Source: Nocardioides acrostichi (GTDB lineage Bacteria; Actinomycetota; Actinomycetes; Propionibacteriales; Nocardioidaceae). Taken from it: DNA of 64,000 nt. The position numbers and the translations under genes were made by a program. Under the pieces are notes generated by a model. It was not told the origin of the DNA, made no database searches, and saw only the letters and a program-made list of their open reading frames with translations. Shown here piece by piece: positions 44,569 through 53,236 of the stretch (position 1 is its first letter; every line of letters starts with the position of its first letter). The DNA lies in the NCBI RefSeq assembly GCF_015319165.1, contig NZ_JADIVZ010000014.1, positions 29,323 through 93,322 on the forward strand. Reading direction: 5' to 3'.

Positions 44569-45450
44569 TCAGCGGGTGACCAGGCGCCGGAGCAGGACGA
44601 CGAGACGGGCGATCTCGTCGCTGTCGAGGGGAGCCAGGGCCTCGGCGCCCAGGTCGGCGGCGAGCCCCAGGGCGTGGTCGAGCAGCGGCCCCGCGCTCTC
44701 GGAGAGATGCAGCATCTGGGTGCGACGATCGGCCGCGAGCCGTTCGCGGGTCAGGAGGCCGCGTTCGCCCAGCTCGTCGGCGATGAGCACGATGCTGGGG
44801 GGCGACATGCCGATGGCGCGAGCCAGCTCGCTCTGCGGCACGGGTCCGAGCTCGCGCACCGCGGCCAGCGTGGCGAAGTGCTGCGGCTCGATGCCGTGTG
44901 AGCGCAGCGCGGTGGAGAAGAGCCGGTGGGCGCGGAACTTGAGGCGGCTGACCAAGAAGCCCACGCTGTCGCGTAGCGGGGCGGGGGTATCGGGAGCCAG
45001 GTCGCTCGCGGCCGCCCGCCGGAGCAGGCCACGCAGCTCGTCGGTCTCCTGAGCGCTCAGGCCTCGGGTGAGGGCGGCGTCGAGTCGCTGCACGTGCGGT
45101 TGCCAGGCCTGCCGGGCCCTACGCCCCGCCTCGGTGAGGGTCAGGGCGTAGGAGCGGCGGTCGGCGGGGTTGCGTTCGCGGCGGACCAGTCCGCATTCGT
45201 CGAGCACCCGGGCCGTGGCGGTCATCGAGGTGCGGCTGACGACCACCAGGTCGGCCAGCTCGCGCTGCGAGCGTGGCGCGCCGTCGTCCAGGGCCAGCAG
45301 TACGGCGTGGGCGTGCAGGTCGATGTCGGGGGGCAACACCTCGGCCATGACGGCGAGCGAGCGGGCATGGGCCCGCCACAGCAGGTGCCCCGGCAGTCGG
45401 CCGAGGACGGGTAGCAAGACGGCGCGCTGGTCGTCGCCGCTCGTGCTCAC
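44569..45450 (-). CDS. Double-MarR-domain transcriptional regulator
   Basis: A 293-residue protein starting GTG at 45448-45450, about twice MarR length. Two winged-helix domains are present in tandem: domain 1 has RSQRELADLVVVSRTSMTATARVL then LVRRERNPADRRSY near 60-105; domain 2 has VPQSELARAIGMSPPSIVLIADEL then LLTRERLAADRRTQ near 205-250. Each keeps the DxR wing motif (PADRRS, AADRRT). A single chain could thus form the usual two-headed MarR unit as a pseudo-dimer. Divergent from an EmrB-type pump, with an inverted repeat in between, so it probably represses the pump until a drug or phenolic ligand binds. Confidence 0.88.
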   Translation of the reverse strand: MSTSGDDQRAVLLPVLGRLPGHLLWRAHARSLAVMAEVLPPDIDLHAHAVLLALDDGAPRSQRELADLVVVSRTSMTATARVLDECGLVRRERNPADRRSYALTLTEAGRRARQAWQPHVQRLDAALTRGLSAQETDELRGLLRRAAASDLAPDTPAPLRDSVGFLVSRLKFRAHRLFSTALRSHGIEPQHFATLAAVRELGPVPQSELARAIGMSPPSIVLIADELGERGLLTRERLAADRRTQMLHLSESAGPLLDHALGLAADLGAEALAPLDSDEIARLVVLLRRLVTR

Positions 45451-45514
45451 GTCGTCCCCTCCTCGAACCGTTCAGGACTTGACGATCTCCCGTCCTTGAG
45501 TACCGTACCGGATG

Positions 45515-45538
45515 GAATAGTTCAGTCCGTGACTATTC
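45515..45538. promoter_or_regulatory. Candidate MarR operator before the efflux pump
   Basis: GAATAGT-N10-ACTATTC, an exact 7-bp inverted repeat in the 116-bp divergent gap, downstream of a possible promoter (TTGACG at 45479, TACCGT at 45501). A second, looser inverted repeat (TCAGGAC...GTCCTTGA, 45472-45499) lies over that promoter. Confidence 0.65.
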
Positions 45539-45566
45539 GGACGGGTTCCGTCCGAGAGGAGCCACC

Positions 45567-47198
45567 GTGAGCCACGCGGCCCCGCACCACGCCCCCCACT
45601 CCGCCAGCCACTCCGCCGAGCACGCTTCCCGGCGCGACCCGAAGTGGTGGACGCTCGCCGCGGTCTGCACCGGCGTGTTCATGCTGCTGCTCGACATCAC
45701 GATCGTGAACGTCGCGCTGCCTGACATCCAGACCAAGCTCGACGCCTCGCTGTCGGATCTGCAGTGGGTGATCGACGCCTACGCCCTGAGTCTGGCCGCG
45801 CTGCTGCTGACCGCCGGCTCCCTGGCGGACCTCTTCGGACGACGCAAGCTGTTCGCGATCGGCATCGTGCTCTTCACCCTCGGCTCGATCGCCTGCGGCG
45901 CCGCACAGGACATCACGTTCCTCTCGATCTCGCGTGCCTTCCAGGGCATCGGCGGCGCCGCCATGTTCGCCACGGCGCTCGCCCTCCTGGCCAGCGCGTT
46001 CACCGGCCGCGACCGCGGCATCGCGTTCGGCGCGTTCGGCGCCACCACCGGTGTGGCCGTGGCCATCGGCCCCGTGCTCGGCGGCGTGCTCACCAGCGGA
46101 CTGTCCTGGCGCTGGATCTTCTTCGTGAACATCCCGATCTGCCTCGTGGCCCTGGCCATCACGTTGACCCGCGTGCAGGAGTCGCACGACCCGCGCGCCG
46201 GGCGGCCGGACTGGTTCGGGTTCATCAGCTTCAGTGCCGCGCTCGGGGCCTTGGTCTTCGGACTCATCGAGGCCGGCGAGCCACAGCGCGGCTGGGGAGA
46301 CGACCGCGTCGTCTACAGTCTGGCCGCCGCCGTCGTGCTGCTCGTCGTCTTCGTGCTGTGGCAATTCAAGGCACGCGACCCGATGTTCGACCTCGGGCTG
46401 CTGCGCAAGCCCACGTTCGTGGGGGGCCTCTTCGCCGCGTTCGGCGTCAGCGCATCGATCTTCTCGCTGCTCACCTACCTCGTGATCTACGTGCAGAACG
46501 TGCTCGGCTACTCCGCCGTGGGCACCGGCGTCCGACTGCTGTTCCTCTCCGGTGCCTCGTTCTTCGCCGCTGCCGCGGCAGGGCGGCTCACCGAGAAGGT
46601 GCCCACCAGATGGCTCATCGGCCCGGGCTTCCTCGTGCTGGGCGTCGGGATGGTGCTGCTCTACGGCATCCAGGACGACTCCTCGTGGACCCACCTCATC
46701 CCCGGTCTCACGGTCGCTGGCGTCGGCATCGGCATGATCAACCCGCCGCTGGCCTCGACGGCCGTCGGCGTGGTCACCCCCGACCGCTCCGGCATGGCCT
46801 CCGGCGTGAACTCGACCTTCCGTCAGGTCGGCATCGCCACCGGCATCGCCACCCTCGGTTCGCTGTTCGCCAATCAGGTCACGAGCCAGGTCACCGACAA
46901 GCTGACCGGCCAGGTTCCCGCGCAGGCGCTCGACCCGCTGACCCAGATGCTCGCCGGCGGCCAGGTCGAGGTGGCCTCCGAGGTGGCCGGTCGGCAGGCG
47001 GCCCAGGCGGGGGGAGCGGACGCCGGCAGCCAGGCCATGGCGCTCATCAGCGACCTCGGCACGAGCGCGGTCGTCGATGCCCTCAACCACATCATCGTCA
47101 TCGCCGCCGTGCTCGCCTTCGCGACCGGCGTGCTGTGCCTGGTGCTCATCCGGCAGAAGGACTTCGTGCCCCACGGCCCCACCCCGCCGGCCGGCTGA
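45567..47198 (+). CDS. MFS efflux pump, DHA2 (EmrB/QacA) family
   Basis: A 543-residue membrane protein, GTG start after GAGAGGAG. Fourteen hydrophobic segments are expected. Signature pieces: MLLLDITIVNVALPDIQTKL in helix 1, LQWVIDAYALSLAALLLTAG (motif D1-like), LADLFGRRKLFAIG (motif A), and GFGATTGVAVAIGPVLGG-like motif C (AFGATTGVAVAIGPVLGGVL). The late loop has an unusual Gln/Val-rich segment between helices 13 and 14 (QVTSQVTDKLTGQV). Proton-driven export of drugs, dyes or natural products is expected. Controlled by the divergent double-MarR gene. Confidence 0.93.
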   Translation: MSHAAPHHAPHSASHSAEHASRRDPKWWTLAAVCTGVFMLLLDITIVNVALPDIQTKLDASLSDLQWVIDAYALSLAALLLTAGSLADLFGRRKLFAIGIVLFTLGSIACGAAQDITFLSISRAFQGIGGAAMFATALALLASAFTGRDRGIAFGAFGATTGVAVAIGPVLGGVLTSGLSWRWIFFVNIPICLVALAITLTRVQESHDPRAGRPDWFGFISFSAALGALVFGLIEAGEPQRGWGDDRVVYSLAAAVVLLVVFVLWQFKARDPMFDLGLLRKPTFVGGLFAAFGVSASIFSLLTYLVIYVQNVLGYSAVGTGVRLLFLSGASFFAAAAAGRLTEKVPTRWLIGPGFLVLGVGMVLLYGIQDDSSWTHLIPGLTVAGVGIGMINPPLASTAVGVVTPDRSGMASGVNSTFRQVGIATGIATLGSLFANQVTSQVTDKLTGQVPAQALDPLTQMLAGGQVEVASEVAGRQAAQAGGADAGSQAMALISDLGTSAVVDALNHIIVIAAVLAFATGVLCLVLIRQKDFVPHGPTPPAG

Positions 47199-47230
47199 CT
47201 CCTCCACCGCCCACCTCTAGGCTGCGGCGG

Positions 47231-47512
47231 GTGAGTACGGGGCGACCCTGGCGGCGTCGCCCGCCGGACATGCGGCTCGGCCGGGTGCTGCTCGGCAACG
47301 CCGTGAGAACCCTGCTGCTGGGGGCGGTCGTCTACCCCTACGTGAGCGGCGATCTCGGGAGCCTCGGCACGAGCGAGAAGGTCGCGTTGGCGTGCGTGGT
47401 GGGCGTCCTGCTCTACCTCATGTGGGCGGCGTCGCTGTACGTCGTGTGGAAGAGCCGCGCTCAGGTGGGAGCCGAGGATCCGAGCGGCCCGGGCGGTGGC
47501 GGCGGGACGTGA
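47231..47512 (+). CDS. Small two-helix membrane protein
   Basis: A 93-residue protein beginning with GTG at 47231, 32 bp after the pump. A basic N-terminus (RPWRRRPPDMRLGR) is followed by a hydrophobic stretch (VLLGNAVRTLLLGAVVYPYV), a short polar loop with SGDLGSLGTSEK, a second helix (VALACVVGVLLYLMWAASLYVVW) and a Gly/Pro-rich tail ending in a run of glycines. I do not recognise a family. Position suggests cotranscription with the pump, but it may be independent. Start is uncertain because the frame continues upstream through the pump gene. Confidence 0.6.
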   Translation: MSTGRPWRRRPPDMRLGRVLLGNAVRTLLLGAVVYPYVSGDLGSLGTSEKVALACVVGVLLYLMWAASLYVVWKSRAQVGAEDPSGPGGGGGT

Positions 47513-47528
47513 GCGGGGGCGACGGCGC

Positions 47529-49139
47529 TCAGCGGGGCACGCGCACGAGCAGCCGCCCGTGCACGCACGTCATGCGCAGCTCGCGTCCGAGGCCGATGGA
47601 GTCGCCGTCGAGCTGGCGCGGCACGTCGTGGGAGGTGCGCACGACGACCGTGCGGCCGGTCATCCGGTTCACCAGCTCGTCGCTCTGGGGGCGCCGGGCC
47701 AACACCCGGAACGCCAGGGGGATCCAGGAGAGGAACCGCCGCGGGAAGAGCATGACGACGTCGAGCTGACCGTCGTCGATCGCGGCGTCGGGCAGCAGTG
47801 GCATGCCGGCCTGGAGGTAGCCCACGTTGCCCACGACGACCGTGCGGGCGCGGTGGGGGGTGAACGGGCCGTCGTCGACCGACACCTCGACCTTCATCGC
47901 GGGGTACATCAAAGCCTTGAGCGCCGAGAGCACGTAGGCCAGCCAGCCGACCCGCTTCTTGATGTCCTCGTTGACGCCCTCCATGATCGCGGCGTCGAAG
48001 CCCAGACCGGCCATCACCATGAAGTGGGTGTTTGCGGGCACGCCGTCACCGCTCACCTCGACCATGTCGATTGCCTGGTCCTGGCCCGACAGCGCGACGT
48101 CGATCGCGGCGCGCAGGTAGAGCGGGACGTCGAGGTTGCGGGCGAGCAGGTTGCCGGTGCCGGCCGGCACGATGCCCACGGGGATGCCGGTGCCGGCCAG
48201 CTCGGCGCACACCTCGCGCACCGTGCCGTCTCCGCCACACACGAGCACCAGGTCGGCCCCCTCGACCGACGCTGCGGCGGCCATGCCGGTGCCGGGATCC
48301 TCGACGGTCGTGAGGTGCCAGGTCGGGTCGCTCCACCCCGCTTCCCGGGCCATCGTCGTGACGGTCTGCTGGAACGTCTCGACGCTCTCGACCTTGATCG
48401 GGTTCAGCACGACCGCCAGGGAGCGCGTGGTCGGCAGGGCCTCCGGTAGGGGCTGGGACTTGATGGCATGACTCTTCGGCAGGGGCGAGTAGACCGCGAC
48501 CCCGACCAGCACCATGCCGGCACCGAGCAGCACACCGGCCACGACGTCGGAGGCGTAGTGGCGGCCGAGCAGGATCCGGTCGAGACAGATGAGCAGGACG
48601 GCGAGCGAGATGGCCGCGTAGGCGAGCCGACGCAGCTCGGCGCGGCGTACGAGCATGATCACCAGCACCACGAGCATGCCGCCGAAGGCGGCTGACGACG
48701 AGGCGTGCCCGCTGGGGAACGAAGCGGAGTGCAGGAAGCCGTCGGGATCCTGCCACGGCGGCCGCTCGCGGCCGACGAAGACCTTGAGCGCCGTGGTCAC
48801 CAGGGACGTCGCGAGTGGCACCGCGATCGTGAGCGTGGCCGCGCGCCGGTGACGACGGGCGAGCAGCAGTATGGCGGTGAGCACCACGAGCGCGGTCATC
48901 CCGACGGTGCCGAAGGTGAGCTCGATCCAGCGAAGGGTGTCGTAGGACCACGGATGACGCGCGACCCAGGCATCCGAGGGCCCGTCGTCCGATCTGACAT
49001 CGAGCGAGGTGAGGGCACCCCACCCCTGCACGACCGCCACGCCGAGCCCGGCCAGCGCCGTCCAACAGGCGAGGCCCCAGGCGAGCAGGACGGAGCGTGG
49101 GCGGTCGAGCACGACAGTAGGTTTCCACACCCGCACCAC
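47529..49139 (-). CDS. Fused PAP2 phosphatase and diacylglycerol-kinase-like protein
   Basis: A 536-residue fusion starting GTG at 49137-49139. N-terminal half: about five transmembrane helices with the PAP2 motifs KVFVGRERPP, FPSGHASSSAAF and LGRHYASDVVAG (residues about 115-210), an integral-membrane lipid phosphatase. C-terminal half (about 240-536): DAGK/LCB5 catalytic domain with VCGGDGTVREVCAEL and VPAGTGNLLARNLDVP near 305-335, and LQAGMPLLPDAAIDDGQLDV later. One chain thus could phosphorylate and dephosphorylate lipids, for example in diacylglycerol/phosphatidic acid recycling. Both catalytic sets look complete. Confidence 0.9.
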   Translation of the reverse strand: MVRVWKPTVVLDRPRSVLLAWGLACWTALAGLGVAVVQGWGALTSLDVRSDDGPSDAWVARHPWSYDTLRWIELTFGTVGMTALVVLTAILLLARRHRRAATLTIAVPLATSLVTTALKVFVGRERPPWQDPDGFLHSASFPSGHASSSAAFGGMLVVLVIMLVRRAELRRLAYAAISLAVLLICLDRILLGRHYASDVVAGVLLGAGMVLVGVAVYSPLPKSHAIKSQPLPEALPTTRSLAVVLNPIKVESVETFQQTVTTMAREAGWSDPTWHLTTVEDPGTGMAAAASVEGADLVLVCGGDGTVREVCAELAGTGIPVGIVPAGTGNLLARNLDVPLYLRAAIDVALSGQDQAIDMVEVSGDGVPANTHFMVMAGLGFDAAIMEGVNEDIKKRVGWLAYVLSALKALMYPAMKVEVSVDDGPFTPHRARTVVVGNVGYLQAGMPLLPDAAIDDGQLDVVMLFPRRFLSWIPLAFRVLARRPQSDELVNRMTGRTVVVRTSHDVPRQLDGDSIGLGRELRMTCVHGRLLVRVPR

Positions 49140-49191
49140 CCGCCCGGGAACTCGGGTGAGCGCTGTGGGCGGTGGCCACTAGCCTGAACCC

Positions 49192-50469
49192 ATGATCGAC
49201 CCCAGGATCCTGCGTGACGACCCCGACCGCGTGCGTGCCTCGCTCACCAAGCGCGGCCTCTCCGCCGACGTCGTCGACAGTTCCCTGGCCGCCGACGCCG
49301 CCCGGCGCGCCGCGATCACCGAGTTCGAGTCCAAGCGCGCCGAGCAGAAGGCGATGGGCAAGCAGGTCGCGCAGGCGCAGGGTGAGGAGAAGCAGGCCCT
49401 GCTCGCCCGCACCAGGACGCTCGCCGCCGAGGTCAAGGAGGCCGACGCCGCGCAGGCCGTCGCCGCGCGAGCCTGGGACGACGCCCTCAAGGCCATGCCG
49501 AACCTCACCGCACCCGAGACCCCGGCCGGCGGCGAGGAGGACTTCACCGTCATCGAGCACGTCGGCACCCCGCGCGACTTCGCCGCCGAGGGGTTCGCCC
49601 CGCGCGATCACGTCGAGCTGGGGCAGCTGCTCGGCGCGATCGACCTCGAGCGCGGCGCGAAGGTGTCGGGCTCGCGCTTCTACTTCTTCACCGGGGCCGG
49701 AGCCCGGCTGCACCGCGCGCTGGTGAACATGGCGATGGACATGGCCCACGCCAACGGGTTCACCGAGGTCGTGCCGCCCTCGCTGGTCAAGCCGCGCGCC
49801 ATGGAGGGCACGGGCTTCCTCGGCCAGGCCGCCGACGACGTCTACCGCATCGAGGGCCAAGACCTCTACCTCGTCGGCACCTCGGAGGTGCCGATGGCGG
49901 CCTTCCACTCCGATGAGATCCTCGACGCCGACACCTTCCCGCTGCGCTACGCCGCGTTCAGTCCGTGCTTCCGCAAGGAGGCCGGCAGCCACGGCAAGGA
50001 CACCCGCGGCATCTTCCGGGTGCACTGGTTCGACAAGGTCGAGATGTTCGTCTACACCACGCTCGAGGAGTCCTACGCCGAGCACGAGCGGCTCCTGGCC
50101 TGGGAGCGGGAGTTCCTCGACGCCCTCGAGATCGCCTACCGGGTGATCGACGTCGCCGCAGGCGACCTCGGGCTCTCGGCCTACCGCAAGTTCGACTGCG
50201 AGGCCTGGATCCCGAGCCAGGAGCGCTACCGCGAGCTCACCTCGACCTCGAACTGCACCGACTTCCAGGCACGACGTCTCGACATCCGCATGCGGGGTGA
50301 GGACGGCAACACACCCGTGGCCACCCTCAACGGGACGCTGTGCTCGACCAACCGGCCGATCATCGCGCTGCTCGAGACCCATCAGCAGGCCGACGGCTCG
50401 GTGCGGGTGCCCGAGAGGCTGCGGCCCTACCTCGGCGGCGACGAGGTGCTGAAGCCGGTGAACGCGTGA
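49192..50469 (+). CDS. serS: Seryl-tRNA synthetase
   Basis: A 425-residue class II synthetase. MIDPRILRDDPDRVRASL is the standard start; the long antiparallel coiled-coil arm spans about 30-105 (FESKRAEQKAMGKQVAQAQG). Motif 1 is around NMAMDMAHANGFTEVVPPSL, motif 2 FRKEAGSHGKDTRGIFRVHWF, and motif 3 GTLCSTNRPIIALLE. Serine-site TSEVPMA is present. Essential; two tRNA-Ser genes occur 9-10 kb downstream. Its stop overlaps the GTG of the next gene. Confidence 0.98.
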   Translation: MIDPRILRDDPDRVRASLTKRGLSADVVDSSLAADAARRAAITEFESKRAEQKAMGKQVAQAQGEEKQALLARTRTLAAEVKEADAAQAVAARAWDDALKAMPNLTAPETPAGGEEDFTVIEHVGTPRDFAAEGFAPRDHVELGQLLGAIDLERGAKVSGSRFYFFTGAGARLHRALVNMAMDMAHANGFTEVVPPSLVKPRAMEGTGFLGQAADDVYRIEGQDLYLVGTSEVPMAAFHSDEILDADTFPLRYAAFSPCFRKEAGSHGKDTRGIFRVHWFDKVEMFVYTTLEESYAEHERLLAWEREFLDALEIAYRVIDVAAGDLGLSAYRKFDCEAWIPSQERYRELTSTSNCTDFQARRLDIRMRGEDGNTPVATLNGTLCSTNRPIIALLETHQQADGSVRVPERLRPYLGGDEVLKPVNA

Positions 50470-51323
50470 GCCAGGGGGTGAGACCCGGGGCGCAGCCGCC
50501 ACAGGGCTGGACGCCGAAGCTCGTCGCGCTCGACATCGACGGCACCCTGGTGCGCTGGGTCGACGACGTCACCCCGCGCGAGGAGATCACCGCGCCCGTG
50601 CTCGACGCCGTGCGTCGCGCGCACGCGGCCGGGGCGCACGTCGTCCTGGCCAGCGGGCGGAGCCCGCACGGCATGACGCCCATCGCCGACCTGCTGGACC
50701 TGCGCGACGCCGGCGGCGAGCCGACCCGGCTGTGGATCGTGGCCGCCAACGGTGCGGTGCTGGTGCGATACCCGCCCACCGAGGTGGTGCACGAGGAGAC
50801 CTTCGATGCCAGCGTCGCAGTGCGGGCGGTGCTCCGGGAGCATCCGGAGGCCGCCGTCGCGGTCGAGGATCGCGGCCGGGGCTACCGGCTCACCGCTGAG
50901 TTCCCGCCCGGCGAGCTGAGTGGCGAGATGACCATCACGAGCATCGAGGATCTCGTGGCCGAGCCGGTCAGCCGTGTCATCGTGCGCGACCCCGGCGCCA
51001 CGGCCGACGACTTCGTCTCCCTCACCGACCGGCTGGGGCTGCACGGCACCGACTACGTGGTCGGTTGGACGGCCTGGCTCGACCTCACGCCCGTGGGCGT
51101 CTCGAAGGCCTCGGGCCTGGCGCACGTGGCCGCGGCCCTGGGTGTCGACGCCGAGGACGCGCTCGCCATCGGCGACGGCCGCAACGACCTGGAGATGTTC
51201 GCCTGGGCCGGTCGCTCGGTCTGCATGGGCCAGGCCATCGACGAGGTGCGGGCGGCGGCCGACGTGGTCACCGGCAGCGTCGACGACGACGGCGCCGCCG
51301 CCGAGCTCGGGCGGTACTTCTGA
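50466..51323 (+). CDS. HAD-family hydrolase (Cof-like)
   Basis: A 285-residue phosphatase of HAD subfamily IIB. GTG at 50466 overlaps the serS stop (GTGA). Motif I LVALDIDGTLVRW, motif II VLASGRSPHGM, Lys in SKASGLAHVAAALGV, and motif IV IGDGRNDLEMFAWAG are all present with the cap inserted between motifs II and III. Substrates of this group are sugar phosphates or nucleotide phosphates. Translational coupling with serS is a frequent actinobacterial arrangement; a second Cof-like HAD lies at 52.4 kb. Confidence 0.92.
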   Translation: MSQGVRPGAQPPQGWTPKLVALDIDGTLVRWVDDVTPREEITAPVLDAVRRAHAAGAHVVLASGRSPHGMTPIADLLDLRDAGGEPTRLWIVAANGAVLVRYPPTEVVHEETFDASVAVRAVLREHPEAAVAVEDRGRGYRLTAEFPPGELSGEMTITSIEDLVAEPVSRVIVRDPGATADDFVSLTDRLGLHGTDYVVGWTAWLDLTPVGVSKASGLAHVAAALGVDAEDALAIGDGRNDLEMFAWAGRSVCMGQAIDEVRAAADVVTGSVDDDGAAAELGRYF

Positions 51324-51889
51324 CCGCGCCCGACTCCGCTCCCGCCTCGCTGCCCGCCTCGATCGCCACGTCGCGGCTCACGCTGGCGCTGTGGAGTGCC
51401 GACGAGGTGGCCGACATGAGAGCCGGACGGCGCCGTCCGCAGTGGCACCCCGACTTCCCGCGGCGCGACGATGTCGACGCCTCGACCCTCTGGCACGACG
51501 CCGACCCGTGGGGGCCGCGCAGCATCGTGCGCGGCAGCACGGCTCTCGGCTCGATCGGGTTCTTCGGACCGCCCCTGCCCGGGGCCGACGGCCAGCCCGA
51601 GGTGCAGGTCGGCTACGGCCTGGTGCGCGAGGCGTGGGGCTACGGATTCGCCACGGAGGCGCTGATGGCGATGGCCGACGCCGCGGGGGCGGCCGGCGCC
51701 GGGGTGCGGGCGAGCGTGCTGCCCGACAACCGGGCCAGCCTGCGGGTGCTGGCGAAGGCCGGCTTCACCTCGCTGCGCGGCAGTGACGACGAGGGGTGCC
51801 TGGTCATGGCGCGTCCGTCGCCGCGTCCAGTGACGGGTCCAGTGACGGGTCCAGTGACGGGTCAAGTGACAGAGTCAGGAACACGCTGA
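51320..51889 (+). CDS. GNAT-family N-acetyltransferase (start uncertain)
   Basis: About 189 residues. The core has IATSRLTLALWSADEV (first strand), VQVGYGLVREAWGYGFATEAL (acetyl-CoA-binding Q/RxxGxG/A-like loop) and NRASLRVLAKAGFTSL, features of RimJ/RimL-type GNATs. No ATG or GTG lies at the right place: the first strand begins within 20 codons of CTG 51320, which overlaps the stop of the HAD gene as CTGA. CTG initiation is therefore possible; a start inside the HAD gene is the alternative. The C-terminus is a PVTG repeat coded by a 12-bp tandem repeat shared with the convergent gene. Confidence 0.75.
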   Translation: MTAPDSAPASLPASIATSRLTLALWSADEVADMRAGRRRPQWHPDFPRRDDVDASTLWHDADPWGPRSIVRGSTALGSIGFFGPPLPGADGQPEVQVGYGLVREAWGYGFATEALMAMADAAGAAGAGVRASVLPDNRASLRVLAKAGFTSLRGSDDEGCLVMARPSPRPVTGPVTGPVTGQVTESGTR

Positions 51890-52328
51890 GCGGATCCTCC
51901 CGGTAGCCGGCGAACGGCAAGCAGTCGACGAACCCGTGGGATCGATAGAGCCGGCGCGCCGGCTCGAAGAACGGCTCCACGCCCGTCTCGAGCGACACGC
52001 GAGCCAGCCCTTGGTCGCGGGCGGCGTCGAGCACGGCAGCCAGCAGGGCTCGACCCACGCCGCGGCCACGGGCCTCGGCGCGGGTCCGCATCGACTTCAG
52101 CTCGCCGTGGTCGGCATCGAGCCGGCTGAGGGCCACGCAGCCCAGCGCCACCCCGTGCTCGCGCGCCACCCAGAAACCGATCTCCGGCGCCAGGAGCGCA
52201 GTGACGTCGAGTGCGTGCACGCTCTCGGCCGGCGTGACGGCGTACATGTCGGCGAGGTGCTCGGTGAGCAGCACCGTGATGTCGGGAGCGTCCGGGCGTT
52301 CGCGTGTGATGAGCACCGTCACGGCCAC
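51804..52328 (-). CDS. GNAT-family N-acetyltransferase
   Basis: A 174-residue GNAT starting GTG at 52326-52328 (a second GTG two codons on is possible). GCVALSRLDADHGELKSM, then RGRGVGRALLAAVLDAARDQG (acetyl-CoA loop) and RLYRSHGFVDCLPFAGY are the canonical pieces; this layout resembles YjaB/PA4866-like small acetyltransferases. The C-terminal tail reads SLDPSLDPSLDPSLD, from the same 12-bp repeat that codes PVTG on the other strand. Overlaps the convergent GNAT gene by 86 bp. Acceptor unknown. Confidence 0.87.
   Translation of the reverse strand: MAVTVLITRERPDAPDITVLLTEHLADMYAVTPAESVHALDVTALLAPEIGFWVAREHGVALGCVALSRLDADHGELKSMRTRAEARGRGVGRALLAAVLDAARDQGLARVSLETGVEPFFEPARRLYRSHGFVDCLPFAGYREDPLSVFLTLSLDPSLDPSLDPSLDAATDAP
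51827..51870. repeat. 12-bp tandem repeat in the overlap of two convergent genes
   Basis: Unit ccagtgacgggt, three exact copies (51827-51862) and a degenerate fourth. It is in frame on both strands: PVTG repeats in the plus-strand GNAT and DPSL repeats in the minus-strand GNAT. Confidence 0.95.
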
Positions 52329-52402
52329 AGTGTCTCAGGCGCCGTGCTGCCGGGCCGTGCTGCCGGCTGTTCGGTCAGGCTGTTCTGTCAGGCTGTGCGG
52401 CG

Positions 52403-53236
52403 ATGGACGTCTTGCACGCAGCGCCCCGTCTCGTGGCCACCGACCTCGACGGCACCCTCGTGCGTAGCGACGGGTCGATCTCGCCCTACACCCGGGAGGT
52501 GCTCGACGCCCTCGACGAGCGCGACGTGCCCGTGGTGTTCGTGACCGGACGCCCGCTGCGCTGGACGCGCGAGGTGTTCGAGCACGTCGGCAGTCACGGT
52601 CTGGCGATCGTCTCGAACGGCGCCCTGGTGTGGGACGTCGCCCACGACCGCCCCGTGCTCGAGCGCGGCATCGCCCCCGACGTCGTGGCCGAGACGGCCG
52701 CCGCGCTGGGCGCCGGCCTCCCCGGGCTGTCTTTCGCCCTCGAGATCGTCGCGGGCTGGGCGACCGACCGTGTCTATCCGGCGCACACCGCCGACGCGCG
52801 CCGCGGCTGGGAACCGCTCGTCACGGCGTCCGTCGACGAGATGGTGGCTCCGGGTGGCATCGCTGCCGGGGGCGCGCTCAAGCTGCTGGGCCGGCTCGAC
52901 GGCGCGGACCCCGACGCCCTCGTGGCGACGGCGCGCGATCTGGTCGGCGACCGGGTCACGGTGACGCACTCGAGCTTCCCGCTGCTGGAGATCAGTGCCC
53001 CCGACGTCACGAAGGCCACCACCTTGGCGATGCTGTGCTCCGAGCGCGGCATCGGCGCCCACGAGGTGATCGCGTTCGGTGACATGCCCAACGACCTGCC
53101 GATGCTGGCCTGGGCGGGCGCGTCGTACGCCATGGCCGACGCCCACCCGGAGGTGCGGGCGCAGGCCAGCTACGGCGCGCCGGGCCACGACGACGACGGC
53201 GTGGCTCGCGTCCTGGCTAGGCTCTTCGACCTGTGA
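52403..53236 (+). CDS. HAD-family hydrolase (Cof-like)
   Basis: A 277-residue HAD IIB phosphatase from ATG 52403. Motif I LVATDLDGTLVRSDG near residues 10-24, motif II VVFVTGRPLRW, Lys in TKATTLAMLCSERGI and motif IV FGDMPNDLPMLAWAGAS. Related to, but not highly similar to, the HAD at 50.5 kb. The 75 bp before it contain short duplicated bits (gccgtgctgccgg twice, tcaggctgtt twice). Its TGA overlaps the GTG of the next gene. Confidence 0.9.
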   Translation: MDVLHAAPRLVATDLDGTLVRSDGSISPYTREVLDALDERDVPVVFVTGRPLRWTREVFEHVGSHGLAIVSNGALVWDVAHDRPVLERGIAPDVVAETAAALGAGLPGLSFALEIVAGWATDRVYPAHTADARRGWEPLVTASVDEMVAPGGIAAGGALKLLGRLDGADPDALVATARDLVGDRVTVTHSSFPLLEISAPDVTKATTLAMLCSERGIGAHEVIAFGDMPNDLPMLAWAGASYAMADAHPEVRAQASYGAPGHDDDGVARVLARLFDL

